Shown: in pieces, positions 8,280-17,054 of the stretch | Position numbering within the stretch: the stretch's first letter is position 1 | Layout: the number at the start of each line of letters is the position of its first letter | DNA from: Acidobacteriota bacterium | GTDB lineage: Bacteria; Acidobacteriota; Terriglobia; Terriglobales; Acidobacteriaceae | Direction of reading: 5' to 3' | DNA length: 64,000 nt | Assembly (NCBI GenBank): GCA_013289685.1 | Contig: JABCZL010000003.1 | Coordinates: 248,001 to 312,000, forward strand | Program-made: the position numbers and the translations under genes | The notes under the pieces: model-generated | What the model saw: the letters and a program-made list of their open reading frames with translations, nothing else | Told to the model about the DNA's origin: nothing | Database searches by the model: none

Positions 8280-9680
8280 CTACTGGCTTGCGGACGGACT
8301 ATCCGAACTGAACGTCTCCGGCGGATCAAAGTAGGATTGATGCCACAGAGCCGAGTCTGACAGCTTGCCCGCCTTCCATTGCTGCAGGGTGCCGACGGTG
8401 GTTGCGATCATGCCGCCATCGGCAGAATCGAAAATCAGCACGATGCCCGCAGATGTGTCCCCGTTTTTTTCCCGTTCCGCGTAGCTCTTGTCGAGCAGAG
8501 ACTTCGCGAATGCAAGCTTCAGTTTTGCGCCACCGTCCCGCGCCGACGCATCCGTCTTCTGCACGGAAATAATCTTTACGCTCTTGTTGCGGAGAGGTTC
8601 CCAGTCTCCAGGAAAGATAGCCGTTTCCTCCCGGCTGACCCTAAACAATTCGTCGGCCGCAGCTCCCTGAGCGGCGCCGGAGCCAGCAGCCACCGCTGGG
8701 ATGCCTTCGGGCATTTCCAAACTGTTGCGCCACACCCATCCCCGCGATAAACCAGAAATCCGCAGATGCACCCAGTCGGCGTTGAAATCCAGCATCTCGA
8801 ACTCATCGTGGGCGCTGGCCATAAATAAAGTTTTGGCGGTCAGGCTTGGACTGGCGACCACTGGCGTACCCGATTTCTTCACCGCCACCAGGTTCTTGGG
8901 ATGTGTCTGGTTCTTTAGAATCTCCTCCAGGCTCTCCGCTTCTGCTTTCAACGCTGCCCGTTCCGGATCCGCAGGAGGATTCTGTCCCGTCTGGGGCACC
9001 CCGGTCTGTTGGGCGCCAAGGTTCTGCGCCAGTGACGAGGAGAACGTCCTGCCAGTTTCCGGCAATCGCGGCGTCGGTGCAGTTGGGACAGATGATTCGC
9101 GTGATGAAGAGGGAGAGGATGATGGCCCCGATTCTACGGTCTGGGGTTGAGCAACCGGCTTGGTCGATGGCGATGCCGCAGAAGTCACGTTTGCCGAAGC
9201 CAGCTGAGGTTGTGCTCCATTTCCAGCCGCTCTTCTTCCGAGTTCCGCCGCCAGCTCATCCAGCAGATCCACTTCGAGACGGCCGTTGGAGTTCAACAAC
9301 TGATATCCCGAACGGGAAGGAATGGAATCGGAATACCATGCCGTCACCTTGGTGCTCACGCGCACGACCGACCCTCCGGAAGCAATAGCGCTTACCTGCA
9401 CCGTCGACTGGAAATACGCTCGCTGGTAGCGGTCGAGCGGATGATCGCCGGCAAGAGCGAAACCCTCCAGCACCGGCAACCGTCCAGCTATTGCAAACTG
9501 CATGTCTTTCAGGACGCTTTCGACCGTGGCCTTGGACTGGGGAAAGCTCCTTTCATAACCGCCTTCCTGGGCCGTCCCGCGCCCGACGAACAACGTCAAA
9601 ATCGCGAGCCCCACAAACGCGCCCAAGACTTCCCGGTTCACCCCTGCCCAGTGCACTCCTGTTGGCCGCTCCCACTTCAT
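8280..9680 (-). CDS. Secreted SH3-like domain protein
   Basis: 466 aa from ATG 9678-9680. That start overlaps the stop of the upstream gene as ATGA, so I prefer it to the longer frame from 9713. The N-terminus has a basic stretch, a hydrophobic segment (VLGAFVGLAILTLFVG) and a likely signal cleavage after GTAQ. An N-terminal domain (about 45-155) is followed by a Ser/Pro/Gln-rich linker. An SH3-like barrel sits at about 290-340 (SLTAKTLFMASAHDEFEML ... WVHLRI ... GWVWRNSLE). The C-terminal 110 residues are a separate unknown domain. The upstream gene also carries an SH3-like domain. Confidence 0.7.
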   Translation of the reverse strand: MKWERPTGVHWAGVNREVLGAFVGLAILTLFVGRGTAQEGGYERSFPQSKATVESVLKDMQFAIAGRLPVLEGFALAGDHPLDRYQRAYFQSTVQVSAIASGGSVVRVSTKVTAWYSDSIPSRSGYQLLNSNGRLEVDLLDELAAELGRRAAGNGAQPQLASANVTSAASPSTKPVAQPQTVESGPSSSPSSSRESSVPTAPTPRLPETGRTFSSSLAQNLGAQQTGVPQTGQNPPADPERAALKAEAESLEEILKNQTHPKNLVAVKKSGTPVVASPSLTAKTLFMASAHDEFEMLDFNADWVHLRISGLSRGWVWRNSLEMPEGIPAVAAGSGAAQGAAADELFRVSREETAIFPGDWEPLRNKSVKIISVQKTDASARDGGAKLKLAFAKSLLDKSYAEREKNGDTSAGIVLIFDSADGGMIATTVGTLQQWKAGKLSDSALWHQSYFDPPETFSSDSPSASQ

Positions 9681-10606
9681 GGCAGCAACTCCAAGTCGTC
9701 GCGCGACATCCATCCATGCTGCCCTGCTCTGGTCTCCACGCCATACCAGTACGGCGTTGAAATTAAGACTAAGACCTCGGTGCCCGTCGGCAACGGGCTG
9801 AGAGTGGTCGCCGTGTGGAACGGCGCGGACTTCAGCGGAGCACCGGGCGCCTTTACCAGTCGCTCCACCTGGCGGCGCAGATCCTGAACGTGCTGCTCTA
9901 GCGTCGGCACTGCTTCGGACGGCGGTTGGGTTGCGGCGCCGCCGTTACCGGCCACGCCTTCGGTTGCAGCCACGGTCGCTGCCGCAGCGGGTTGAGTGGT
10001 AGGGTGAGCCTCGCTGTTCATCGCCGGGGAGGGTTCCTTCGAAAGATGTTGCGGTCGCTCTTTTTCCGCCTCCGCGGCCTGTTGCTTCATCAAGTCGAGG
10101 CCGTCGAGACGGTCGCGGATGTCTTTGTATTCGCTGCTTTCTACCGAGCCGTTCGAAGCATGCACGGTCCGGCGGAAGTCCTCCACAAAGACCGCGTTGA
10201 TCCGCAACACCGTATTCTTATCGCCCTGGGGTTGCAGCACGTAGCGCACCGCGAGCGTACCCACATCGCCGCTGTCTTTGAAATTGCGCGGATCAAGGGC
10301 CTGCAGCCGCACCTTATAGAAAACCTTCCCGCCTTCAGTCCAGGGCGGGAACACGCGCGTGGAATCGGCAGCCTTGGCGCCGCCGACGTTCTCGTCCTTG
10401 TTGTATTCCTTGGTGCCTCGGATGATCCCGTTCTGTGCAACGTCCTGTACGACTCGCTCTACCTCCGCCTCGGAATAGGGGACATTGACGATGAGTCCCT
10501 CGCCGTAAGCTAGCTTTTCCTTCTCGCGGGCCTGAAGAGGAGGCACCGCGGTAAACACCGTGGTAAACAGTAAGACCCACGCGGCCCACAGAACCGGGCG
10601 CATGAG
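9677..10606 (-). CDS. Secreted protein with C-terminal SH3-like domain
   Basis: 309 aa from ATG 10606, chosen because MRPVLWAAWVLLFTTVFTA then PPLQA is a clean signal peptide and GGAAG lies just upstream. ATG 10672 and TTG 10732 extend the same frame. The mature N-terminal domain (about 25-160) has no family I recognise. A Lys/Glu and Ala-rich linker with a short coiled coil (LEQHVQDLRRQVERLV) leads to an SH3-like module ending YGVETRAGQHGWMSRDDLE. It overlaps the following SH3 gene by 4 bp. Confidence 0.7.
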   Translation of the reverse strand, partial: LMRPVLWAAWVLLFTTVFTAVPPLQAREKEKLAYGEGLIVNVPYSEAEVERVVQDVAQNGIIRGTKEYNKDENVGGAKAADSTRVFPPWTEGGKVFYKVRLQALDPRNFKDSGDVGTLAVRYVLQPQGDKNTVLRINAVFVEDFRRTVHASNGSVESSEYKDIRDRLDGLDLMKQQAAEAEKERPQHLSKEPSPAMNSEAHPTTQPAAAATVAATEGVAGNGGAATQPPSEAVPTLEQHVQDLRRQVERLVKAPGAPLKSAPFHTATTLSPLPTGTEVLVLISTPYWYGVETRAGQHGWMSRDDLELLP

Positions 10607-10823
10607 CTTCCGAGCGTTCGCAGGTGGAAGTTTGACAGGGCCCGGTTTTTTTAGGAGCTGACTGAAAACCATGATGGTTGTTCTGCCGACCGGCTCCGCC
10701 GCAGACCCGCAATCCGGAACGCCGTCGAACAAGATTCTTAACTCTTAATCGAGGGGCGGGAGGCTGTCAACCTGGAGAGGCTGTCCCCGTCGAATACAAA
10801 TGCCGAAACTCCACGGTAGTGGG

Positions 10824-11096
10824 TTACTTTGAAATTGCCCGCGATCTGCGGCGTTGCACGCTATAGATGATCTTTCCGACAAGCAGAAACAGGCCGCCGA
10901 GTCCTCCCACCACGACTGTCATCAAGACCCCATCGCGAATTGCCCATTCGCTCATACCAAAACGACGGTGATAGCGCTCTTGAAGTAATATCGCTACCCC
11001 TGCGGGAAGAGCACCGATTAGCATCAAATATCCTGTTGAGAACAGTAGGCCCAGCAGGACGTTGCCAACAGATCGGTTTGGCAATGGACTGTTCAT
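10824..11096 (-). CDS. Small two-helix membrane protein
   Basis: 90 aa with two hydrophobic stretches (about 12-38 and 55-78) separated by a short charged loop (QERYHRRFGMSEW) and ending in a basic tail (QRRRSRAISK). No family recognised. Spaced about 200 bp from the SH3 genes on the same strand. Coding status rests on the hydrophobic pattern and an ATG start, so confidence is moderate. Confidence 0.5.
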   Translation of the reverse strand: MNSPLPNRSVGNVLLGLLFSTGYLMLIGALPAGVAILLQERYHRRFGMSEWAIRDGVLMTVVVGGLGGLFLLVGKIIYSVQRRRSRAISK

Positions 11097-11297
11097 TTAT
11101 ACTGCTCTTTCTGCCTCCGCTGCTCGTAGGCTTCCTAGAGGGCAACCAAGTCCTGTACGCTCAGGCGATCTGTAACACCAGCGGCCATAGCTGGGGACGT
11201 GCGAAGTGTACGATGAATCTTGATGAGGTGGTAGGCGAAATAGTCCAAAGTAGCCCACTACCAACTCCACCAGCCTACTTTTGTTTTTCATCCATCT

Positions 11298-12218
11298 ATG
11301 GGAGAATCGGGGCTCAACATGGCGACCCCAAACCTAGTGGCAAGCACCGCGCCTCTCCAAACGTTGCAGTCCAGAATCCGGGACTATTACACCCTGACCA
11401 AGCCGGAGGTAAACCTGCTGATTCTGATGACGACCTCGGCCGGTTATTATCTTGCCTCGCGGGGCCCGTTCCGGATCGCCGGTCTGATCAACACCCTTGT
11501 AGGCACGCTGCTGGTGGCCAGCGGCACCGCAACCCTGAATCAGTGGATGGAGCGCGTGTGGGACGGCCAGATGCGTCGCACCGCCTCTCGTCCGCTGCCC
11601 TCGGGCAGGCTCACGAGCCGCGAGGCGCTGACGTTCGGCCTTTTGCTTAGCATCACCGGGGGGTTCTATCTTCTGGTAGCCGTCAATGCCCTGTCCGCTT
11701 TGCTCGCGGTTTCGACTCTGCTCTCTTATCTTCTCGTCTACACCCCGCTCAAGCGCAAGACGCCGCTCTGCACGCTACTGGGCGCGTTCCCCGGAGCCAT
11801 GCCCACGCTGATCGGCTGGGCGGGAGCTTCCGCAACCATCAATCGGCAAGCGTGGTTTCTCTTCGCCATTCTTTTTCTCTGGCAGTTTCCGCATTTCCTG
11901 GCAATCGCGCTGATGTATCGCGACGACTACAGCCGCGCGGGGTATCACATGCTCCCCGAATTCGATCGGGACGCGCGCTTTACTCACGCGGAAATCATTG
12001 GCTTTTCCGTGCTCTTGGTGCTCGTAACCCTGCTGCCCATGGTGGCTCACGCCGGCTTGTTGTACGGTGCGGGAATGGGCGTCGCCGGAGCATTCCTGCT
12101 CTATCACTCCGGCAAGCTAGTAGCATCGAACTCAAAGATTATGGCCAGCCGTCTACTGCACGCCTCCGTGCTCTACCTGCCCGTAGTTCTTGTGATCATG
12201 GTTGCCGCGAAGAAGTAA
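11298..12218 (+). CDS. ctaB: Heme O synthase (protoheme IX farnesyltransferase)
   Basis: 306 aa UbiA-family prenyltransferase with about eight to nine membrane segments. The signature loop is NQWMERVWDGQMRRTASRPL (N-x-x-x-E/D ... RT-x-x-RP), typical of CtaB/CyoE; a second acidic loop (YRDDYSRAGYHMLPEFD) binds the prenyl diphosphate in this family. It converts heme B to heme O for heme-copper oxidases. ATG 11319 (MATPNL) is a possible shorter start. No cox or cta genes are next to it. Confidence 0.92.
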   Translation: MGESGLNMATPNLVASTAPLQTLQSRIRDYYTLTKPEVNLLILMTTSAGYYLASRGPFRIAGLINTLVGTLLVASGTATLNQWMERVWDGQMRRTASRPLPSGRLTSREALTFGLLLSITGGFYLLVAVNALSALLAVSTLLSYLLVYTPLKRKTPLCTLLGAFPGAMPTLIGWAGASATINRQAWFLFAILFLWQFPHFLAIALMYRDDYSRAGYHMLPEFDRDARFTHAEIIGFSVLLVLVTLLPMVAHAGLLYGAGMGVAGAFLLYHSGKLVASNSKIMASRLLHASVLYLPVVLVIMVAAKK

Positions 12219-12237
12219 TCCGATTGTCCGAAGCCAT

Positions 12238-12269
12238 GTGGGGCGGACACTCCTGTCCGCCGCCTTTGA
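12238..12269. repeat. GGGCGGACACTCCTGTCCGCC hairpin
   Basis: An interrupted palindrome (GGCGGACA / TGTCCGCC) with GTGG before and CTTTTGA-like after. Almost the same unit sits inside a protein-coding gene at 46675-46707. Confidence 0.7.
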
Positions 12270-12363
12270 CCTCTGGTCTCGGTGGTAGCTCACAAACCCA
12301 CGGCTTTCACTTCCTCCTCAGTTTCGTGCCACGAAAAACAAATCAAGTCGGGGGTGGACGCTC

Positions 12364-12396
12364 AAAGAAAAATGCGCCGGAAATCTCCGGCGCATC
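12364..12396 (-). terminator. Intrinsic terminator of the DUF1326-like gene
   Basis: On the minus strand TGCGCCGGAGATTTCCGGCGCA (12373-12394) is followed by TTTTTCTTT. It is a strong GC stem with a T-run, 25-50 bp past the stop at 12419. Confidence 0.85.
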
Positions 12397-12418
12397 GGGT
12401 GGCACTTGCAAGCATGCT

Positions 12419-13138
12419 TCAGTTGCCCATCGAGGAACCCTTGGGCGCAGGAACATCTTTCGAGGTCATGTCGAAAGTGAGCATGAACCCGTTCGTTCCC
12501 TTGAATTCATAGGCCTTGGGCCCCACTTTATAAGTCTCCACCTCATTCGGCATCATCACGAAGCCATCGTTGCGCGGCGTTCCCCAGTACTTGACGTTCT
12601 TCAGCACCGCCGGTTCGTCGGTCATTCCTTGAAACCGCTTCAGCTTGACCTCAGCCGTCTTGCCGCCGTCGAGCGTCGCGTGCGCCTGATCCTTGTCGGC
12701 GGCCCAGGCGATGTCGCCCTCGGCGGTAACGAAAGAATTCCACTTCACCGGAAATACATGTCCCAGGATTTCCCCCAGCGCCTGCCGCTGCTCGGCGCTC
12801 GTACCTTTATCGAACGTCGCCACCACCCAATCCATCTGGCCCTGCGTGAAGTCGCCCCCGAGATCGCCGCTTAACCAAATCTTGGCGCCTGCCAGATCGA
12901 CGCTTCCGTAATGTCCCTTGTTGACTTTGTAGGCGTTGTTGAACTTGCAATAGTGTTCCGTCTTGCCGTTTTCGTGGTGACCTGCAGGATGTGCGTTGAA
13001 ATAGCACATGCAAAAGTGTGGACAGCTGCACGCCTCAATGGCCGTGGCGTTGATCGCCCAGTCCGCCGTCGGCGAAGTCGAATGACCCGCGCTGACGCTC
13101 AGCAGAGCGATCACAGTAAGCAATGCGATTCTGTGCAT
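12419..13138 (-). CDS. Secreted DUF1326-like protein
   Basis: 239 aa from ATG 13138, chosen because MHRIALLTVIALLSVSAG is a good signal peptide; an upstream ATG at 13171 would only add 11 residues before it. The mature protein begins with a cysteine cluster (EACSCPHFCMCYFN) followed by a His-rich loop (HPAGHHENGKTEHYC). From memory this resembles DUF1326; the molecular role is unknown. The Cys/His cluster could bind metal (inference). A clear terminator follows the gene. Confidence 0.75.
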   Translation of the reverse strand: MHRIALLTVIALLSVSAGHSTSPTADWAINATAIEACSCPHFCMCYFNAHPAGHHENGKTEHYCKFNNAYKVNKGHYGSVDLAGAKIWLSGDLGGDFTQGQMDWVVATFDKGTSAEQRQALGEILGHVFPVKWNSFVTAEGDIAWAADKDQAHATLDGGKTAEVKLKRFQGMTDEPAVLKNVKYWGTPRNDGFVMMPNEVETYKVGPKAYEFKGTNGFMLTFDMTSKDVPAPKGSSMGN

Positions 13139-13807
13139 AGAGGAGCACCCCTTTTGCGCGCCAGTATGCACCCGTCAGGATCGCAGTGCAAGCGATAGAT
13201 TCGGCTCCGTGTGGAAATCTGAATTGGGTACTGTCCCGCCTCCCGTCATCATCCCGTGGATAGATAGACAGGTATCGATGGAAGATGTGGGGATGGCCGC
13301 CCTCGGCTGTCCGCCGGGCGCAGCCCGGCTCTGGTGCGACCGAATTGAGATTCGTGGTGGGACATATGTCTCGATATTTTTTTTCGTCACTTTCCCTAAA
13401 ATCCTGATTCCTAAGAACTTGCGGGCTCGGGATCTGGGGGGATCCGGGCAAAATCCTGAGCCGCAAGGACTTACAGCCAAAATATTCTCGAATAAGGACT
13501 TAGCTTCGAACTTATCGCCGGTGATGAAGTTGTTGGTAGAGCCTTCGTGCATACGGCAACCTTGCGCCTTCCAGAATTCTTGGTCAAGGTTGTTCGTCAC
13601 ACGAACTGGCTGTGGAAAGCTGTGGAAAAAGCAATGCTGGGGCGAGAGCCGGCAGGAAACGAATACCTGTTTGTATTCACCATCTCTTGAACGCTCGAGG
13701 GGAGCACGCGCCGCGATGAACCTTATGAGGTCTCACCTCGGAGGCATCCATTCTCCCACCAGGACCTGAACCGAGCTAAAGGCTGTGGCAAACAGGAGTG
13801 ATTCCCC
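13139..13807. other. Gene-poor stretch with a dispersed repeat
   Basis: No convincing gene. 13445-13640 matches, in inverted orientation, 26210-26440: shared blocks include AAAATCYTGAGCCG, AAGGACTTRCAG, AAAATATT, GTTGTTCGTCAC and paired TGTGGAAA boxes. On the minus strand the copy contains a short reading frame starting MTNNLDQEFWKAQG that looks like a remnant. CTGTCCCGCC fragments near 13230 are of the repeat type common in this window. Confidence 0.5.
13445..13640 (-). repeat. Dispersed repeat copy 1 (partner at 26210-26440)
   Basis: On the minus strand: TTTTTCCACAGCTTTCCACAG, then GTGACGAACAACCTTG, a frame ending AKSLFENILAVSPCGS, and CTCAGGATTTTG. The plus-strand copy near 26.3 kb gives VTNNL ... 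AKSLFHNILAASPYGS. The two copies are conserved at both ends and drifted in the middle. Confidence 0.6.
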
Positions 13808-14269
13808 ATGAGCAGAGATTCGATTACCGATCACCTGAATGATCAGAACTACGTCCTCCAGAATCTTTCGGCGAAACCGCAGGGCGAGCTCAACTGGTTT
13901 GACGAAGACATTGCGTTTTTCACTACGCCGTTTAAACGGCTCGGGTTCTTCGGGTGGACACGGACCGGATGTAGCGCAGGAGGCAAAGGGCAACCAGTCC
14001 GCCCAGCGCAGCATTCCACGGACGGCTTTTGGACCATCGACGCGAAAATCATCACACTGGCAGTGAGCTCTAGCCATGGCACGGGGCAACTGATTCGACC
14101 GACCTCAGCCTTTCTGCGACTGGAAGTCGAACCGGGGAACACGGCGCATGAGGTCTGCGCACACCGCCATCCTCAACCATCGGATACTGTCTGTTTTCAG
14201 GGAGAGGTTCTGATCGACCGCGACGGACCATTTTACGAGGTACATCCCACGAAGTTGTGGTTTGAGTAG
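13808..14269 (+). CDS. Hypothetical protein, 153 aa
   Basis: Not recognised. ATG 13808 has AGGAG about 10 bases upstream, which supports translation. The protein is soluble-looking, without signal or membrane segments. The C-terminal half alternates hydrophobic and polar residues (FWTIDAKIITLAVSSSHG; AFLRLEVEPGNTAHEVCAHR), suggesting a beta-rich domain. It lies between the dispersed repeat and the direct repeat flanking the calpain-like gene, so it may be accessory. Confidence 0.55.
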   Translation: MSRDSITDHLNDQNYVLQNLSAKPQGELNWFDEDIAFFTTPFKRLGFFGWTRTGCSAGGKGQPVRPAQHSTDGFWTIDAKIITLAVSSSHGTGQLIRPTSAFLRLEVEPGNTAHEVCAHRHPQPSDTVCFQGEVLIDRDGPFYEVHPTKLWFE

Positions 14270-14290
14270 TTCTCTCCCCACGGATTGGCT

Positions 14291-14479
14291 GGCCCACCCT
14301 CGCATTTGTTTTTTCACGACATGATTGTCACTAAGGCTGCCCCACCCTCTGCGGTTTTCAGAGGGTGGGAACCGATGCGGCCTGCATCACGCCGGTTTTC
14401 TATCCGTTTGCGTTACGCTTGACACGCCAAGGTAAAGTCAAAACCTCAAGAGGTTGAGAGTGTCGTCCCCACCCTCTGG
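14291..14479 (+). repeat. Direct repeat, left copy (flanks the calpain-like gene)
   Basis: About 189 bp, roughly 90% identical by eye to 15781-15969. It contains GCCCACCCTCGCATTTG, CACGACATGATTGT, a CCCACCCTCTGCGG / CAGAGGGTGGG hairpin, GCGGCCTGCATCACGC and GGTAAAGTCAAAACCTCAA. The rest of 14270-14790 has no gene; at 14694-14724 there is a partial GTCATTCTGAGCGAAGTCGAAGGACC element. Confidence 0.85.
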
Positions 14480-14790
14480 GGAAACCTGAGGACATTCCCC
14501 ACCATTCTTCCGAAGGCAAACGGAACAGACGAGGCGCCTGGGACGACAACCGTGACTGGAGGTTGGGCTATCGATCTTACAGGCGCGAGAAAAGAAGGGT
14601 CAGACGGCGGTGGGGGTGGAAGGAAGGAATGGCAAAACTGCCACACCCCTTGGGTACCAAACCATCCTGTAGGTTGCAAAAAGCGTCTTTCCCTGTCATT
14701 CTGAGCGAAGTCGAAGGACCTTTTCCCGTCTAATTCCAAAAAGGGGGACAGGCGGGAGTGACCCTAAGTGTTCCCGCTGGAGCCTGAATC

Positions 14791-15576
14791 ATGAAATCCA
14801 CCACCATGCCCCCGCCCCTCAACCTCGATCGCGACAGCATCGACGTCCACGTCGTCTCCACGCCGCTGTTCAAGGGCAACGCCACCTTCACGCAAATCAA
14901 GCAGGCCCCCGGCATCGCCAATTGCCCCGTCGCCTCCATTCTTTCCGCCTTCGCGTTCGCGACTGGCGGCACCTTCATCAAGAGCATGGTTAACGAAAAA
15001 CCCGATGATGTCTCCACCGACATTTCCAAGGTCCCGCCCTCCCGCCTCTCCAACCCGCCCAAAAGCAACACCATCAAGTCGGACCGCTATTTTATCGTCA
15101 AGCTCCGCGGCGGTGACGTCGAGGTCAGCGACGTCCTCTACACCGATGACCACGACTCCGGCTGGTCGCCCATCTACCTTCGCGATCCCGGCGACGACAC
15201 GATTTGGGGTTCCATTATCGAAAAGGCTCTCGCCGTCCAGTTCAAAGGCTATGAAAACTTCGACGCCCTCGACACCAAAGCCAACGAGTTCTGGGCCAGA
15301 ATCTCCGGCGTCAATCCCGACGGCATCCCTATCGACGACTCCACCTCCCTCGAAGACATTCTCGATGCCGCCAAAAAGTCTCTCCACCGCCCCACCATCG
15401 GCGCCTCCAAACCAGATTCCGCCGATGTCAAAATCGTCAGCGAGTTCCACGGCTACGCCATGCTCGGCGTCCAGGATTCCAAAATCAAGCTCTACGACGC
15501 CGCCAAGGCGACCACCATTTTCATCTCCACCGCCGATTTCCGGCACGACTTCCAGGCCATCCTCTGGCGCAAATAA
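14791..15576 (+). CDS. Calpain-like (C2 family) cysteine protease homologue
   Basis: 261 aa. Three calpain-type signatures are in the right order: the nucleophile helix ANCPVASILSAF (Cys45; calpains have G-x-C-x-F/V-x-A), the core segment IWGSIIEKALAVQFKGYENF (around 138-157; family W-x-x-x-x-EKA-x-A), and the histidine strand FHGYAMLGV (His220) followed by KIKLYDAAK, where classical calpains have LRNPWG with the catalytic Asn. The Asn position is not obvious here. No signal peptide; GGAG lies about 8 bp before the ATG. Codons end strongly in C. It may cleave intracellular proteins or be an effector; the family assignment is from motif memory, not a search. Confidence 0.65.
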   Translation: MKSTTMPPPLNLDRDSIDVHVVSTPLFKGNATFTQIKQAPGIANCPVASILSAFAFATGGTFIKSMVNEKPDDVSTDISKVPPSRLSNPPKSNTIKSDRYFIVKLRGGDVEVSDVLYTDDHDSGWSPIYLRDPGDDTIWGSIIEKALAVQFKGYENFDALDTKANEFWARISGVNPDGIPIDDSTSLEDILDAAKKSLHRPTIGASKPDSADVKIVSEFHGYAMLGVQDSKIKLYDAAKATTIFISTADFRHDFQAILWRK

Positions 15577-16054
15577 ACGGCCCCGGCCCATTAGTCGCTC
15601 ACGGGCAAATGGTATGGAATGCAGGGAAGACAAACCACTGTTGTTGAAGCTCGATAGTGCACTTAAGGAAATGAGAAACCTGGGAGAAACCTGGGGAAAG
15701 AAACCTGGGGACAGACGGGTGGAGGGCACCCCTTGCGTGAGACAAAGAAACTAGGGACAGTTGGATTACGTGGGGGGCTCGCCCACCCTCGCATTTGGTT
15801 TCTCACGACATGATTGTAAGTAAGGCTGCCCCACCCTCTGCGGTTTTCAGAGGGTGGGAACCGATGCGGCCTGCATCACGCTGGTTTTCTATCCGTTTGG
15901 GTTACGCTGGACGCGCCAAGGTAAAGTCAAAACCTCAAAAGGGGTTGAGAGCATCGTCCACACCCTCTGAAATTCGCAGAGGGGGCGGCCTCAGTTGGTT
16001 TGATGGAAAGGTGGGCCAGCCCCCTTATTCGCTGGATGACATGATGAAGGTCGT
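15577..16054. other. Intergenic region with direct repeat and REP-like debris
   Basis: No gene. Contains tandem AACCTGGG(G/A) stretches at about 15676-15712 with CCTGGGGACAGACGGG (also at 26157-26173), then the right copy of the direct repeat at 15781-15969. Confidence 0.6.
15781..15969 (+). repeat. Direct repeat, right copy
   Basis: Partner of 14291-14479, same orientation, offset 1,490 bp, with the calpain-like gene between them. The differences are scattered substitutions and 1-2 bp indels, so the duplication is not very recent. Confidence 0.85.
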
Positions 16055-16519
16055 CTAAACCTTTCTGATGTGTGCCCTCGCTCCCATCAGGATCAGGGCG
16101 CTCAGTTCGCCAAACGCTGTTCCGAAAGTCTCCGGATCGTGATCTTGGTCGAACCGCCCCAACGCTGTCTTCCATCTCGTGAACAGGCCCCGGTCTCTCA
16201 CTTCCCCAGCAATAAAGATACGATTAGTCAGTACTTCATTCACCAGATTTCTTGCCTGAAGTTTCCTCTTCAGACTCTCAATCTCCTCACCTGGCACTTT
16301 GGGTATTTTGTCGTCCGTCTGGACTGTCGCTATGAACGACGTGGTGAGAGTCGTGAGTAGTTCTCGCCATTCTTTGACCTCATTGTCCGCGAGCCACTGC
16401 CTTCGTTGCTGAGATCGCGACAGATAATGACCAATCCCGATGCCAACCAACGGTCCAACCGGTGCCCAGATTGTCAGAAAGAGCGTAACCCAGAGAGGCA
16501 TCAATGGAACTTCGTGCAT
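16055..16519 (-). CDS. Membrane-anchored hypothetical protein
   Basis: 154 aa from ATG 16519; an in-frame ATG at 16567 would add 16 residues. AAAGGAGG lies about 13 bp before 16519, a little far. One or two N-terminal membrane segments (MPLWVTLFLTIWAPVGPLVGIGIGHYL split by a short turn) are followed by a charged cytoplasmic region with a helical stretch (SRSQQRRQWLADNEVKEWRE). Not recognised. Confidence 0.55.
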   Translation of the reverse strand: MHEVPLMPLWVTLFLTIWAPVGPLVGIGIGHYLSRSQQRRQWLADNEVKEWRELLTTLTTSFIATVQTDDKIPKVPGEEIESLKRKLQARNLVNEVLTNRIFIAGEVRDRGLFTRWKTALGRFDQDHDPETFGTAFGELSALILMGARAHIRKV

Positions 16520-16673
16520 GTGACTCGTTTGTCCTCCTTTGAGTGAATTGACGAACCCCGCCGTCATCGTACGACTTAGCTAAGCCTGCCATGAAAGACT
16601 TGATTCTACTCCTTAGAGAAATATAGGAAGAAATATAGGGATACACGGGACGTTCCCTCGCAAGAATGAGGAC

Positions 16674-17054
16674 TTACCCCGCCAGCAGCGCCACTCCCGC
16701 CGCCACCAGCACGGCGGCGATCCAGCGGCGCCGATCCACTTTTTCATGTAGGAAGATTTTCGCCGCGAAGGCGTTGCCGATAAAAGTAAGCGATGCGGCG
16801 GCGGGGGCCACCAGGCTGACGTCTCCCCAGGAGAGCGCGAAGAGCAGGCTGAAGAAGGCGACTGCCATGGCGGTGACGCCCAGAAAAAAGTTCGAGTTGC
16901 CGAGGATGCGGCGGACTACCGTCCACAGTCCGGCGCGGCGCAAGAGGGCGTGCACGTCGCCGACTTGCTTCATGGCGCGGGCCAGAAGAATGTCTCCCAC
17001 GACGGAAGCGAAAACGATAACCAGAATCCCGCCCCATGTATAAGCGCTCTTCAT
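16674..17054 (-). CDS. Half-size EamA/SMR-type membrane protein (second of pair)
   Basis: 126 aa with four hydrophobic helices, the size of one EamA/SMR unit. Motifs: ILVIVFASVVGDILLARAMKQ near the start, ALSWGDVSLVAPAAASL in helix 3 and LHEKVDRRRWIAA before helix 4. Coupled to the previous gene by an ATGA overlap (17051-17054). Size, pairing and orientation recall ArnE/ArnF-like lipid-carrier flippases and heterodimeric SMR pairs. Substrate unknown. Confidence 0.75.
   Translation of the reverse strand: MKSAYTWGGILVIVFASVVGDILLARAMKQVGDVHALLRRAGLWTVVRRILGNSNFFLGVTAMAVAFFSLLFALSWGDVSLVAPAAASLTFIGNAFAAKIFLHEKVDRRRWIAAVLVAAGVALLAG

Noticed and set aside
14764-15754. Two further open frames (minus 14764-15729 and plus 15005-15754) over the calpain-like gene
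   Set aside because: One is Gly/Val-rich and the other Ser/Pro/Thr-rich, the typical shadows of a C-ending coding frame. The calpain-like frame has a ribosome site and family motifs.
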